64,000 nt of DNA from Parus major (GCF_001522545.3 NC_031768.1:83386457-83450456), one strand, 5' to 3'. Numbered from the stretch's first letter, positions 10,789-25,252 are shown. The notes: generated by a model not told the origin, from the letters alone. A program made the numbers and translations.

Positions 10789-13732
10789 CTGTGCCTTCAA
10801 ATCTCAATGTCTGTTAGGATTGCATGGCTCAAAGGACAACCTGTGCTGAGATATGAACTTTGAACTAATCAAAAGTAATTTGCCATCATTCAAGGAGTGG
10901 AATTGGATGCTTGAGGCGGGATAGTACTATTTCCTGTTTCCATATCAGCAGTCTCGGCTTCTCAGTCTTTAGTCAACCTTCAAATCTGCCCTCTAACACA
11001 GGAAAACATTTTCATGCACATTTTAAAAATAACAATACTTAAGGCAAGAAGTGAAATCCAGTTCCTAGAGCCTCAAGGATATCAGAACAAAAGCTAGGTT
11101 GCAATTCTTGACTCCAAGTCTTACACACAGGTCACCCCGTGCCCCCCACCTTAACAGTGTATAACCCACATGGGGTTTCTGCACTGCCAGTGACATGCTC
11201 ATACTCCTTCCTCTGCATTTTCTGCAATGGAAACCGTGACAAATCATCCATTATAGCACCCTGGAATTCACCCCATTTAAAATACATTTTCTTCTGTGTC
11301 TGTGTTTTCTCTAGAGATGAAATAGCAATTTATGTGTGACAATTTTCAGCATCACAATGCTGCTCCTTTAAAGATTGAAGGTAAACTTTTCTGAAATTAC
11401 CCAGGTATTTTGTGCTGCCACTGCAAGCTTATGTCTAATTTGCTCTGTTATCCACACAAAAAGGTCTGTCTGGCAGAAAGCCTCGTTTCTGTACAGAGTT
11501 TTGGGTGTTGATGGGTTTGGGTTTCTTTAATTACAGAATCTGAGTGTAGCCAATCATGAGACTACACTAAATAAAAAGGTGCTTCTGCTGCATTCAGCAC
11601 TCAGTCAAAACAAAGAGGAGAGAGGTTTCATTTACTCTGTGAAAATTCACTAATCTATTTTTATCCCATGGTACAGGATTGTAAACAAAATAATTTCGTA
11701 GTATCCATTTCATTTATCAGTACTGAGAAATTTCAAAGCTAAAACCTTAAAGCTTTGGTTCTGCTTCATTGATTCAACCTGTATTTTTACTCTACATCAA
11801 ACAAAAAAAAATCCACTTTTAAATGGCAGTGTGTGCAGGAGTTGTCTTAATGGAGAGAGGTCTGACCTGGGCTTCAGAGGATCTGTACTCATTTTCCCTT
11901 CAACCTACAGTCTTGATGTGATTTCATCTAACAAATACACTAAAAGACAGCTCAAAAGTAGAAATACAGAGAGCTCACAGACTCAACAGAATTTGTAAGT
12001 GATACATAGATGGTTCCCAATAGACTGGCAAAACACATTTTTAAAATAAAAAAATACCCTCTCTAAGGGTGTTCAAGACTTACAGCCAGACTCAGTCTCC
12101 AATAGAGAGCTTCTCATTTCATTTTCACTCTCAGACTTCATCTGGGATTAGAAAAAAATAGCCTTGTATTACTTGAAGCTGGGATTCTCATAACTGCCAG
12201 GAATTTTCTCTATCTGCTGGATTTTTGCTGTCTTTGGAGGTTTGGATATGCTCCACAGGAAAGGCTCAGTTCTTGGAAGCTTATCTGAAAATCACTGATT
12301 ATTTGGAAACACAGAGAGCAAGACAGACCTTCATGAGATGTCTCATAATTCCTACTGGCTTTGGGCACCCTTTCATTCTTTGTGACACCAGTCTGCAAGT
12401 GCATGCCAAGAAACAATCAAAACACATTCTTGAAAGTTACATGTAACTTAAAACAAGTAATTTAAAAGTTATGTGATTCTTTGAAGAGCCAAGAAGCTTC
12501 TTTGGGTGTCTCATCTTTCCCTGGGCTCATCTAATACAGCTCATCCTCCACAGAATGGAGGGCAAATATGATCAGGATGATTCAGTGATGTGTTGGGGAA
12601 ACCTAAGCAAGTTCAGAGTTAGATGGGGAGGGTAAAAAGTGCTGGAAAGAGTAATTATATAGGGATCATGCTGAGACTGAAGGTGGCAACTCTCAAAGTC
12701 ATCACCTTCTCAAAGCTGTCATGCTGTTTTCCATTCTAAAGCCAGTCTGAGGGATTTTTCATTGTGCTCATAACATAGAACAAGAGCACCCTAAATTTTC
12801 ACACCCCTTGAGCTGTAAAACAGGTAGTCCTTTGAGGACACATCTGTCTCTTCCTAGCCTTGTATGATCCAGGGTCTGAAAAAATTGAAAACCCTTTTTC
12901 CTCTCTCTCTCTCTCTACTCACAGTCAGGCTGGAAGGAAGAGATATTTATTTGAATTAAAAACAGGTAAGAAACAGGACAACCTAGAGAATTAAAGTATT
13001 AAAAGCAGTGGCTCTGCAAATGGAAGACTGAGAATATAGATTGAGAGAGGTTAAAGGGAAGCAAGTGGGCTGTGTGTGCATCACAAGGTGTTGGATTCAG
13101 GAGAAATGTATAACATCACTGTAGGTCCAAGGATGATGAGGAAACTGAGGCCAGATAAGAAGCAGGAGGGAATAAAATGGACTGGAAGAACAAAATAAAC
13201 TGGGAGGGATTAGGACTGAGGAGAAGTGTGTGAAAGCAAATGTGGAGTTATTGAAGAGGATTCAAAAGGACACACTGAAACTGAAAAACAAAAGAGGAAA
13301 CTGAAAGGCTGAGGAGGAAGGAAAGAGCCACTCCAGGCTAGAAGTCTGGGAGTAGCACTAGGAAAGATTCGAACAAGATCCTTTCATTAGCAGAGTCATA
13401 ACAGATTAAGAAAAATAAACAGCAGTTAAGAAAGGCTGATTTTTTGTTCATCTAGAGAACCCATTCATACTACTGGTGTTGTCTGAGTGGAGAATGAGCC
13501 CGAGCTCGGTACTATCAGCCCACACAAATAGTCTGCACACCTATCAGCAGCTGCTTTGTTGGCATGCTGCTCCTTGTAACAGCCTGAAGAGATTTTACCA
13601 GTGGAAACCCTGCAATTCACATTTGCAGCATAAAGGTTTATGGGCCTTGCAAAAGGTGTGCCAACCATGCCTTAAGAGACACACCTCTGCTCTTGGTGTT
13701 ACCTCTTATTTTAGTGGCAGAACTCTGTGAAA
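10789..13732. other. Unique DNA with one microsatellite
   Basis: Apart from the CT repeat, I see no repeat family, RNA gene or exon. 13000-13400 is purine-rich on the plus strand, with no family match. Confidence 0.55.
12901..12916 (+). repeat. (CT)n microsatellite
   Basis: Eight uninterrupted CT units are extended on the left by C/T-rich sequence. Short and ordinary. Confidence 0.85.
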
Positions 13733-13868
13733 CCATGGAATCTTAGAATATGCTGGGTTGGAAGCAACCCACAAGGACCACTGAAATCCACCTGGCCCTG
13801 CACAGGACAGCCCCAAGAGCCACACCATGTGCCTGGGAGTGTTGTCCAAAAGCTTCTTGAAGAGCTGC
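13733..13868 (-). mobile_element. CR1 LINE, 3' end fragment
   Basis: Read on the plus strand, it starts at the decayed tail (CCATGGAATCTTAGAATATG). It continues into the block CCTGGCCCTGCACAGGACAG and CACACCATGTGCCTGGGAGT, which marks a CR1 subfamily different from the tail at 2510. The larger minus copy at 45971-46603 belongs to the same subfamily. Confidence 0.87.
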
Positions 13869-14924
13869 TTGCTTTTCTGCTTTTTCCTCTTTCAGTTACG
13901 TTGTGTGGTACTGAGGGAGTGCATCAATGGCCCTTAAGCAAAAGAACAGCTCATGGTCAGGAGGTGATAGTTAGAAAATTTAAAAGAGGAATCCACAAAT
14001 CACAAAATGTCCCCCTGTGATAGGGAACAAATTAAAAATTCTACTGTCATCCTTGCCAGTGGAAATGACAGAAATTCCTCCTGCAGTACTGTGGGGGACA
14101 AACTCTTCATGTCAGGAACATGCAGAACCTGAGGAAGATGTATTTCAACTTCCCTGGGCTCCAGATTGAGAATGATAGTTAATGAGAGAGCAAGACAGAG
14201 ATTCATCCTTACATGGTGGTTTTTTGGCATGTACCACAATTTAAGGATTAGAAAAAAAGCCTGTGCTTTCTCTGACCTCCTAACACTGAACTGTAGTGTT
14301 CCTCTGCACCTGCATGGATGCTATGTTGACATTTCATCCAGTAAAAGCATCATCCTAATCCACACCTAATCTAGGTGAGAAAAAACTACATAAGGAAGTA
14401 AAGTTTAATGAAGAAATCAAGGGAGAAGGAAGTTTAACAAAGAGAAAAGGGATCCAGCAAGAGAGTTATACAACAGCAACTGCATTATAAAAAGTTAGTA
14501 AACCCAGAAGAAAATTCTTATAAAATGTTTATACTTATTAAATCTTTTAGATTACCATTCAGAAGCTCTTAATTTTTAATTTCATTGGATATAACTAAAG
14601 TTTCCAATCCTGCCTATGAATCGTGTAGATTTTAATACTATGTCAAGGGATGATTGTTTTGTTTTTTATAATTGTAATTTTTGAAAATCTAATAATCTAC
14701 TTGTGAAAACCCTCCCTAAAAGCATAATTATAATAAGAATGTAACAATCAATGCATCCAATGGCTAAATGCATGAGAAACCTTTAATTTTATTATTTTCT
14801 CATACTCTACCCTGCTCTGGAATACAGCTGGAATTCATTAATATTTTTGAAAACATTTCAAATGACAGAAACTCCCATATGGAAATGAACAGAAAATTTT
14901 GGCTAGATAGTGTTCAGAAAAGAA

Positions 14925-14985
14925 AACAACAAACAAAACAAAACAAAACAAAAAACTAAAAACCCCTCAAAACAAAACAAAAGAA
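14925..14985. repeat. A-rich (AAAAC)n tract
   Basis: Units of AAAAC and AAAC variants are repeated about ten times with interruptions. It could be an expanded retrotransposon A tail, but no element is recognisable next to it. Confidence 0.8.
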
Positions 14986-15082
14986 AGACCTCTATACGGT
15001 ATAAAAACAAGAAAACAATATTCTGTATTATTGCATTTCTGTAAGAGAGATCAGGTCATTCAGAAATAATACTATATGATCA

Positions 15083-15145
15083 TATAAGATATACAAATAC
15101 AAACACATGCACATATATACCTATATATACATATACACACACATT
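15083..15145. repeat. Mixed AT/AC microsatellite
   Basis: Alternating purine-pyrimidine tract of TA, CA and ATAC units, with several interruptions. Confidence 0.75.
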
Positions 15146-17654
15146 TTTTATGTTGACTTAAGGGCACATAAGTAAAACTCTCTAAAGAGCTTGACCTTAT
15201 GATTGTTAATACTATTCTTTTGGTAGAGCTTGGGCTGCAGAAGGGGGACAGCACCTCTGTGTGCTCGTGTCTATGTGTATTGCAGGTAGTTACCAAGTTC
15301 ATCATTGTTAGATAAGGTTTATCATCTAGTAATTTCTTTTTTCTAGTAGTTTCTTTTGTAATTTAGGACATATAAACTACTTCAGCAAGGGAAAATGATT
15401 TCTGTGACAGTCCTTTAGGACAGTTTTGGTATGAGGAGATGGATGCAATAGCTCGGCCTGCTGAAGATGTACCTCCACAACCTCTCTAATATTATAAAAT
15501 GCACACTGAAAAGTCAAACTGAAATTTGTCTCCCTCTGTCATCTCAGTGAAATGACATGGTGATCCATCAAAAATAAAAATAAATTTTAAAAATAAAACT
15601 GTATTTCCTATTTTTAGGTCCATTTCATTTTCATAATCAAAGGCAACCAGCTTTGAAGGTGTGAAAATACAAATCATGAAGGACTTTGTTCCCTTTGTAC
15701 AATCCAGTTTTCTAAGGGTACAGCTGAAGAATTTCATCTACAAAGCAAGAATTACCAAAAAACACACTATATAAATTTTTATCAGTGTCCTCTTTACTAC
15801 AGATTAATCCAAATATGTATATTAAAAAAATGCAAATAATGCCTTCACAATATAAGAGCCTCTCCTGAGAAAATGTTCTGCCTTGTAATATTTCTTCCTG
15901 TGAGGTCAAAATGAGAAAATGGGACGTCCATGACAGATGTTTCTTGTAATGCTGAATTTTATGCTATGAAGGCACTCAGCCTATACTGAGTAGATCTGCA
16001 GCCTGAACACTCAATAAACAGGGTTGGTCTTCTTTCAAAAGGTGTTTCTGATTAATGTTGACAGATCACTGTGGAGCTGATGATCAATTAGTTAGTGTTT
16101 GTACAGTACTTTGGAGATGTAAAACTCTGTAAGTACTGAGCATTGCTATTATTACAAGTGCACTTCAAGATCCTTAGGTAACTGTTGGGAGTACAGTAGA
16201 CACGATCTTAATCTATTAATAGCCTTTTATAAGTGCAGTAGTTCCGAGACTGCCAAAACATCCCTATTGTAGCATAATTCTTTTTTCTTTTCTTTTTTAT
16301 TCCCAGATAGCATGGGTGTCATGAATGTTAATAGCAAGGAACCAAAATTGCTCCTGTCATCTTCTTCCCATTTTTATACATACAGTGTATGAAAGAGTCT
16401 GTTTCCTTAAAATGACAGGAGAGAATCACATCCCCCTAAGACTCCAATCCTCTGCATAAGGTCTTTAATTTGGGATTTGAGTGCCAGATAATTAGTAGTT
16501 GAGGTAGAATCACACTGTTTTGTGAGTCCCGTGGTCCAATTAGTAAATCAGATTGCAAAAGGTTACTAGAAGGGGCCTTTAATCTTACCAGCATTTTACT
16601 GTTATTGCATGTGGCAGACAGAGTATCCTGTATCAGGGACAGGAGAAAGGAGAAATTTAGTGTCATAGCAAATAATCTGCTGGTGAAAATTAGTACAGCT
16701 CCTTATTTACATCAGCTCAGAACTTGGCTCCTGGCCTTATAAACGCTTCACATAGTGTCTGAAAATGGGTCTCCAGTAGCCACTAAGGGTAAGTGGAAAG
16801 CTACTCAGTGAGGATGCACATATCTACTGATGTAAGGCAAAACCCAATAATCCAAAAACAGAAGTAGTAAGCTTTCTGAACAAAGAAGTCAGTAAATTCA
16901 ATTAAGGCAGGGGAAGAAAGAAAAAAACACAATTAGAACAATAAAAGTGTATTTTTGAGTGGTTCTCTTATGCCTGCACATGCAGACATGCACAATGACA
17001 CTCTCACTGTCCCAGATGTGTACCAGCGTTGGTAGCTTCTGAGAGAGGGTTTGTCAAAAGGGTGTGTTCAGAGACAGGGTGGAGCTGCAGGTAAAGGTCA
17101 TCATGTGACTGATCTAATGTTTGCTTTTTCCAACCTGCTCTGATAGAAACACCACACCTGAAACAGGGCCAGCAGGAAGGAGCTGGAAGGACTTTCTGCC
17201 AGTCTGCACTGACCCTGGAGGGAACTTAACTGTCTGAGGTCCCCAGGTGTCACCCAGGGTCGAGAGAGTGGGATCAGCGTGGGTCAGGAGAGAGACACCT
17301 CATCAGTGCTGTGTTGTGCAAGAGATGGGAGAGGAGAAGACAGGCTGGCAGAGCTGGCACAGGAGCTTTATCCAGTGCATCACAGCAGGCTGGGCAACCA
17401 CTGAATCTCTGTTCTGTTCATGGTCCTTCCCCAAAATGAAGTAACAACTCTGCAAAATGCTGCGTGAATGTGAAGTAGTGGCAATAGCAATTCTGTTTAC
17501 AGGAGTATTTGTTCCTCTCATTGTTACAGAAGTCTGTTATTAGTCTCCAGATCTCATTTAATTTTACTCAGTGCTGTCCACACGATTATCAGTTCTCATT
17601 ATGAAAATAATTGCTGTCTGTATCATGGTGTTTTTGTTTGATAATATATTTTAT

Positions 17655-17735
17655 GTTCAGAAGGGCCTATTAAAATTATCTAGCCTGACCTCCCACACAA
17701 GGCAAGCATCATATTCTCACTGAGACATTCTTACA
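17655..17735 (-). mobile_element. Ancient CR1 3' fragment (weak)
   Basis: The stretch AGAAGGGCCTATTAAAATTA followed by TCTAGCCTGACCTCCCACAC resembles the 3' end of old CR1 subfamilies shared by birds, turtles and crocodilians. No tail repeat survives. The similarity is judged by eye over about 75 bases, so this is tentative. Confidence 0.4.
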
Positions 17736-18109
17736 ACAACTCTCACAGTGGAGCTGTTAAAAATACCAGCATATGTTCATTGTCCTCTGTACCAGACTCA
17801 TAACAAGGCATCACCCCTTCCCTGAACAATTAATAGTTTCACTGGATCCTGCAGTAGAGTGAGAAGAAAGAAATGTGTCTGTCCTTAAGATTAGTAGTAG
17901 AATATGTGGAAAGCCCAGAGAATAAATATAGCTCCCACTGTATTTATTGTTTTCCCTCCACAGCCATCCCTCCATCCTTTTTGTGATGACTGAAAGAAAA
18001 TCTTCCTTTGTTGTGGTAATTTTCCACCTCCTCTTTTTTTAATATGTGTGATTTTTAAAATAATATTCAATTTATTTCCTGAGATAGGAGACCTCTTCCA
18101 AACCTCTTT

Positions 18110-18720
18110 GGTCCTTAAGAACGTCTGCGTTGGTGTGACAGGATTTCTGCCTGTGCCATGGTCTGATCTTGCTTGATATTACACAGCACCCATCACTGTC
18201 ATAGCCAGCAAAGCAGCCTCATGAAGATGGAGAGCCTACCATGTTAATTTTCAGAGCTGTGCTCTCAGCCTGCTGCACGGGGCATTAGCCTCACAGCTCC
18301 CATTAACCCCCACTGTGTTGAGTCAAGAACCAAGTGCATAGAGGATGTCAGGCATTATGCACTGGCAGTAATCAGATTTGCTGGTCACTTAGCCCTATCT
18401 GCACTTAAAAATGTGTGTTTGGAATAAAAATATTGGATAGCAGCAAAGCTGAAGTGCTTGACAGCGGGGGTTGTTTTTTCAGACCATCTGAAATATACTT
18501 GAGACGTGAACATACAAGGAAAATTGTCCCAGATTGCTAATGCAGTGCTGGAATTTAAGTAGACTTTTACCCGAGCCGTCATTGGTACTGCCAGGGCAAT
18601 TAAACTTTTCAGCACGGTTTTCCTGCATGTGAGGAGTTATTTATATGATTGTTTGCACTGTCCCCAGGCCACAGTCTCTCTCGAGCCTCCACTGTGCTGA
18701 GTGTTGGATAAGTCCAAATA
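18110..18720. other. Candidate conserved non-coding block
   Basis: The region is repeat-free and keeps several CpGs in otherwise CpG-poor DNA (for example CCCGAGCCGTCATTGGTACT at 18571). It contains homeodomain-like TAAT/ATTA cores (GGCAATTAAAC near 18595). It has no long open frame with recognisable content. This texture resembles vertebrate conserved non-coding elements, but conservation was not tested. Confidence 0.25.
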
Positions 18721-20219
18721 ACCAGACAGTCCTTGCTCTGTTGAGCCTTCAGTCTGCAAAATGACATCCTCATTCCTCAGCTTGGTGTCACTGTTAAAGC
18801 AAAAGCATCCTGGCTGGAGGGGAAAGAGCTGAAACTGCAGGAGTGGTTCTGTCTTCCCCCTTTCATGGAGGAACATAACACATAACAACAGCTGGCTCCT
18901 TCCTCTTCACCCTGTGCTCCTGCTGTCAAATCCTTCTTGCTGCCGTGGCATCTGACAGCCAAACCTTTCCTTCACCCTCACCTTGGACTTCTTGTTTTAT
19001 AGAACCACATTATTAGCAATATAAATTATGGTCTGAGAATGTTGTCACTGAGCACACAGGATTAGAATCGCATGCTTTAAAATAAAAATGCCAGTCAGAC
19101 AGGTGGACATAGCCAGGTCTGGGGAGTATTTCTAGCAAATATGAGATTTCTTTTAACACAGAAGTTTGTAAGGGAAATGTATTTGCAAATTCATTTCAAG
19201 TTTGAGTAAGAAACTGATATCAATATATTTTTCTAGATATTCCTACAATTCATTAAAAGTAATCTATGCTGACAAAAGGAAGATACATGGAAATACTAAT
19301 TAATAAATGTTACTTCAATAAAATAGAGCATTGAAACTGAATTAAAAATGAAATATATTAAGCTTACTCAAAACAAAGCAAAATATTAGGGAGAGAAATA
19401 CACATGGAAAATAACATTTTTTCAGCTCTCCTCTCATTTTAGCTTCTTGATTTGTTTCAATAAACAAGCCTCAGAATTGTAGAAGTTATGCAGCCCTGTT
19501 TATTACTTGAATTTTAGGGGCAGTTTTATTTAAATGTCATGGGAAAAGAGTTCCAGGGAAAGGTCACTTGTATTTGAAATTGTCCAGACAGAAATTCCCA
19601 ATACCAAAACAAAATTGCAGTGGGGGTTAGGCCTGAGGTCAGATTTGGGTTCCTCTTCAGCAGCAATTCAAGCACTGTGGACTTGTGCACTACATTTAGA
19701 TTTGCAAATGCAACAGACAGAAGGATTTATTTAGGTGGTTTTGGGCTCATGGAGAGTTTGAGATGAATATTTCTTATCTGGTTTTGAAAGCACTGGACAT
19801 GTTATAATTAGAGGTGTGATAAAACATCTCCATCCCTTCCAGCTGGCATGGCATCTCTGTTAGCCCTTTATTAGCTGTGAAGTTTACATCAAAAATTTGC
19901 ATTGTCCAAGAACACATGGAAATTTCAAATTTCAAGTGGCAGTACAAGGGGAACAGGAATATTTGTAGATCCCTCTTTAGGAGTGACACAACTGGTGGTT
20001 GTAGGTCACTGCTTTCTAAATTCCTCACCTTTCTGCTCTAGGACCCTAGATGCAAAAAGCACAAACTAAACTAATCCCTTCTTAAACAGTGTTTAAAAGT
20101 TCAGTTCTAGTGTTTCCTTTCTTTTCTTGTGTTTTCTTGTGTTTTCTTCAAAAAAAAGTCACCCCAGGACAGACGTGCAAGAGTTATTGTGTGTTGAGGG
20201 GCAGCAGGGGTAGAAATTT

Positions 20220-20470
20220 CCTTCTAATTATATTTTTACTTTAATTTGCACAAGCACACACTGGAGTAGATCACAGAGAGGCAGTAAGAGCTTTCTGGGC
20301 TCATCTGAGGGCTCTGGCAGCTCTGCGGGGTTTCAGCTCTCGGCTCTCTCAGCAGCCCTTATTAGATTATTTCTGCTAAATACTTTGCAGCATTCAGCTC
20401 TCACTTAGAGCCTGACACTACTTGTCCCTTAGTTTGTGCCTGAGGATCCAGCCCTGAAGTGCATTATTTT
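20220..20470. other. Candidate conserved non-coding block
   Basis: A repeat-free stretch, moderately GC-rich, with E-box-like and ATTA-containing segments (CAGCCCTTATTAGATTATTT near 20352). It has no open frame of interest. Listed on texture alone. Confidence 0.18.
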
Positions 20471-21785
20471 TCCCCAGATCTGTTGTTTTCTGCAGGACAG
20501 CAGAATGAAAAAAAATTGCAGGCATTTCTTCACTGAGGTCTAAATGTCAAGCAGACAGCTCTCTGCAGCTTACTCTCTTATTCTATTTCTTCAACAAATT
20601 TAGGGAATAGAAACTTTTGCTGAAGAATAGGTCTATTTTGTGTATCAGAAATATGTGTCACACCAATATTAAAGTGGAGTAGCAGATCACTTGGCTACAG
20701 CTAGAGTCTTTTAGCTTACCATCATGAAAAAAAGAATTCTTGGTAGGACAGAGGGCCCCTAAGGCTGTGCAAAAGCAGTCATAAACATTAGTCTTAGATG
20801 AGAATAGCAGAGAAATTCCAGACAAACATTCTGGCTAAGATCGGACCACACATGTATTTTCTGATAGTGGAAGAGACTCTCCCTGAGAAGCTGTGATTGC
20901 AAGATTACAGCTGGATATTGCTGACAGCATCTGAGGCTTTTTTTCTTCCTTCTACAATCATTGCTAAATATGAGCAAAAATCTTCTCCATTGTCCATAAT
21001 TTGAGGCATAAGAAATGGGAATAATAACACATTAAACAAGAAACCACGATGCTTGTAGGGGTAGGAGGCCCTTCTCCAGTAACACACTGTTTATTTGCTC
21101 CATTTACAACAACCCTTCTGCTCTGGCTCTGAAGCATTCATCTATTTTCCCCCAGTTTCTCAACACTTATACTGAAAAATTCCTACTGACTGCTCAACAC
21201 CTCAGGGCCCTGGGTCACTGGTAGCCCATACAATGGACTTGTACAGGCACTACAGCAAGAGCTGAGGACCAAGAACTTCATGACTCTTCCTCCTATGGTC
21301 CAAGCTAGTCCAGGAACTGTTCAAATACATTTGCCTAGGTCTGTGACTTGCTAATTAGTCCCACCGTGGTCACACTTGTTTTTAGTGTTTCAGACAACTT
21401 ACCCACCAATGTATATTCTGCAATTACACTCCCAACTGCAACCCAGACCTCTGCTGGCTCACATTTCACCATCACAGAGTGCTGTGCTAATATATTGACT
21501 CCTCAGGAGCAGGCACAGGTTTCCTTCAGTCATAGAGCTGGAACCAGCTGTCACTTCTCAGTCATTAGAGTTCTTTCACTGGAAGCAGTGCAAAAATAAT
21601 GAGCTGGTCATTGCCTCATCTTGCAGGGCTGCAGGAACCCTTGCATGCACCATCTTGCCTTTCTGAGACTCCTGGGAAAGCACAATTCACGTGTCATGCA
21701 AGTTAAGGTGAAACACAGAGTTTGTTTGCTGGGTCTGGGCTAGCTGTGTGAGGCTTTGTCCTCCACAAAGCCCTGAGAGTGTAAA

Positions 21786-21845
21786 TTCATAGAATCACAG
21801 AATAAAATCATAGAATCATTAAGGCTGGAAACAACCTGAAGCTTC
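21786..21845 (-). mobile_element. CR1 LINE, 3' tail remnant
   Basis: Plus-strand TTCATAGAATCACAGAATAA followed by AATCATAGAATCATTAAGGC is the reverse complement of a CR1 tail plus the first few terminal bases. The body is missing. Confidence 0.82.
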
Positions 21846-24800
21846 CCAGTGGTGTTCTGGAGGTTTTTTGTGTTCTTTTCTTATGTGCTCATATGAATGT
21901 CTCATCACTTTTAACAAAGGTTTTTGGGCAGTGATAAACAAAGGAAAATTCCACTAATATGCAATTATCTTCATTGAGAAAAAAATTCAAGAGCTGGAAT
22001 GATCTCTTTTGTAAGATCTTTAGAAAATTTACCTTTGTAGATTAATAATAAAATGGATAGGCAGTATCTTTGAGAAAACTGAATTTGCCTTTAGGGAAGA
22101 ATTAGACAATCTAAAAATTCCTCTCCAAAATATCTCTTTTGTTGAGCAATTGAAGCTGCCATAATTAAGCAGCATTTTGTTCTGCCACAGGTTTGTTTAC
22201 ATTTGAGAAAATGCAATAGAACAATTAAAATTTAATAATATAGTAAACAAGGTCTGAATAATTTATTCACAGCAAATAAAATGAATGTTGATAACTTTTT
22301 TTTGAGACTAAAAATAAAAAACTGACTTCTAAGACTGTATAGAAATTTTGTTCTTTTTCTTTTGGAACAAAATTTGATTGGATCCATCATCAAAGAAGAA
22401 AATACAAGTATTGCAAGAAACAATTACTAAACTCATAAAATGCAGATTTGACACCATTTGTGGACCATCTGAGGTTTAATGTCTCCTGCAACCTATGGAG
22501 AATGTGATGCACTGTAGGACCAGGTCCTGTGTCATGCCTGGACTGAACTGAAAAGCAGCTTTCAAATAGCATAGCAGAACCCCGAGACACATAAAAAATA
22601 GCTCAGTTCACACTGTGTTTTGTAACTGAGGGGCTCAGACTGTCTCCCACTGCTGTTCATTTTTGTGGAATCAAATACTATAATAAAGTAGAAAAACTGA
22701 GGCCCTTAGAACTATTCCAAGTTAACAAAAAATGGGTCTCAAATTTCAGGATTATTTTCCATTCATGTAAAAGGCTGTAATCCTATGTGACATCCACAGC
22801 AATTTACAGAGTCATTCATGTAAATATCCATCTAAATGGTCTAATTGTTCTTTCCATATCCTGTGCTTTTTCCCTTTCTGTCCTATCCCAGTCCCTCAAC
22901 CTAACATTAATCTAGAGAGAAAAAAATCAAAGGATTAACCTCCACATTTCTTCTGATTGCACAACTGCACAAAGGTTAGTTTTGAATATTTTGGTGCAAG
23001 TTTTCTCGTTTTAGAGTGATAAATGAAAGCCCAGGGCTTGGGTCTACAAATACCTCCTCAGTGTGCTACTGGGGCAATGTATGACAATGGTATGAAGGAT
23101 ACAGATATCAGAAAAGTTGAGTGAAACACCAAGTTGCTGAAAAATTTGAAGTCTGCAAGTCTCCTCTGGTCAGCGTTGAACCAGATCTCCATCATTGTTG
23201 CAGTAAGTGAAAAGAACCTTTGATATGCATTATATATTTATGGCAAATGGTTCAGTGTGTCCAGAAGAGTGTTAAAACAGAGAGGTTTTTTGCTTTGACT
23301 GGGGAAAATGGGCTAAAGATATATTCTCCACCAGTAGAGCTTAAATAGTTTGAAGACCAGATATGAAATGGGGTAGGCAAGGGGATCACCACTCCACCAT
23401 TCCTCTGGGAATGTGGTGTGAATTCACTGCAGCTGAGATCCTGTACACACTCGTAGCATAGTTGTGATGTTGGCATGCCAGGCTGGAAGAGATACTTGCT
23501 GTGGTTACCAGATACAATAACTTTGAAATTTGAAAACATAAATTTGGTCTTCAGGCCTAATAAAATGCATAGTAAAAAAGCTTTTCTGAAGTTTCCAAAA
23601 TCCTGAAGTAGCCAACACAGTAGCTAGAAAGAGCTCACTGAAGTAGTCAATCTGCGCTTCACTGCAAAATCCATGGCTTAACCTACAGTACCAACTCTGA
23701 TAATATCAGACATGTCATGTTAACTGCCTGAGACTGCTAAAGCTCATTAACTAACCTAGAGGTTTTTTATTATTGCTGTAAAGTCCATAAATGAAAAGAT
23801 CCAGTCATCAAGTACATAGCATAAATAATTTGTACCTGCATATTGTGTATTTAGCAAACCAAGAAGTCATGTGTACACCAGTAACAAAGAGCAAAAGCCC
23901 AACAAAAACTCACTATGAACCTAGTCATCTTGGCTGGTTTTATTTTTCCTCATCCTTCACCACAAACTCTTGTACTTTATTCTACAAAAGTTTCTCATTT
24001 TTAGCTCTTTGTTATCAGTGAGCAAAAATGCCTCCTACAGATGAACAGATATATTTTTTTCTCCATCTGTTGAGGCATTTTCTTTGCTGTGCTCTGGAAA
24101 TTTGCCAGAAGGGAAGGAGATAACACTTCTGAACACAGGATGGATGGCAGACATAAATCCGATGAAAAGATGGACTACAGCAGCTGACCGATGATTTCAC
24201 AAAGGCTGTTTTGTTGATTCTCACTGAACCTGAGGTTTTCTCCTTCAATTTGTGTCACTGAGAGCAAGGATGTTCAAATCACTCACTGGAAGGAAGCGCA
24301 GGGTATTTTTTTAATTACATGACTTTTGTCCTTCTTGGATTTTTGGCACACCAGTTTAATGGAGCCAGACCTTACCATTACAGGTGGGAATTCACTGAGG
24401 AGGTAAGAAAGTGCTAGACAAGGTATCTGCCTGTACTTCCTAGCAATAACCAATTGTATTTTCACTTTTCACAGTGTGTGAATTATACAGATTAAGAACA
24501 AGATATTGAGATAAATGTTCTTTGAAAGCTGTTCACGATTTTTGGGTTTTGGTGGCCTTAGAAAAAAAACCAAACAGTTTGCTTCAATCAGGGTATCTTG
24601 CAAGGCTGAAGTTTTTGTTCTCAATTACTTTGTATTAAGATACAGGAATAATGGAAGACATTTAATGATTTCAGCCTATGTAGAATTCTTTTGTGGAATG
24701 TTTGGATTATCCCTTCTAAATCAAGGAGGGTATACCTCACCAAGTCCAAGCTGGTGATTGACTCTTTCACATAAAATATCCATTCAAGCAGCAAAACCCC

Positions 24801-25252
24801 TTTGGCCCAAGGGAGGGTTTGATATATGCCTCAATGTTAGTTATGATGCCTTTGCTGTAAAGAGCAAACACAGGTACTTGTCCAACACGTTGGAATTCAT
24901 TGTGTGGTGGCTGCTATAGCTGAATGATGCTCTTTGATTTACTGACCTGAGGATAAATCCACCTCCCAATGCCTAGTGGTAGTCAATGGAAAGGCTCCCC
25001 CTCAATCAGAGCTTTATGGATTAGGTCTCTCCTGTACAATTAAAAGTAGCTCCTTCTCAGAGAAAAAGAAGAGAGAAGAAAACAAGCTCTAAAGCCAGTT
25101 AAGAATGCTTCTCATTTTTTTCTGAGGGGTGCTTTAGGCATTGTATTGAACAAGTATATACAAACAGCCTCTCAGTCTCTTGTGAATTACAATTGTTATA
25201 TGTTTTCTTTGAAATAAAGATTTGGCTCTTTGCCCTAAATAACACAGAAGTT

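Larger units (their letters stand above)
13869..17654. other. Unique DNA with two microsatellites
   Basis: No other feature is seen. 16980-17430 is GC-richer and has overlapping open frames on both strands, but no domain or splice structure. Confidence 0.55.
17736..21785. other. Repeat-poor unique DNA
   Basis: No transposon remnant is seen through this ~4 kb, other than the candidate blocks listed separately. The open frames are short and unremarkable. Confidence 0.5.

Noticed and set aside
16980..17430. GC-richer segment as a possible exon cluster or CpG island
   Set aside because: CpG remains sparse, the frames overlap on both strands and no splice sites or domains are evident.
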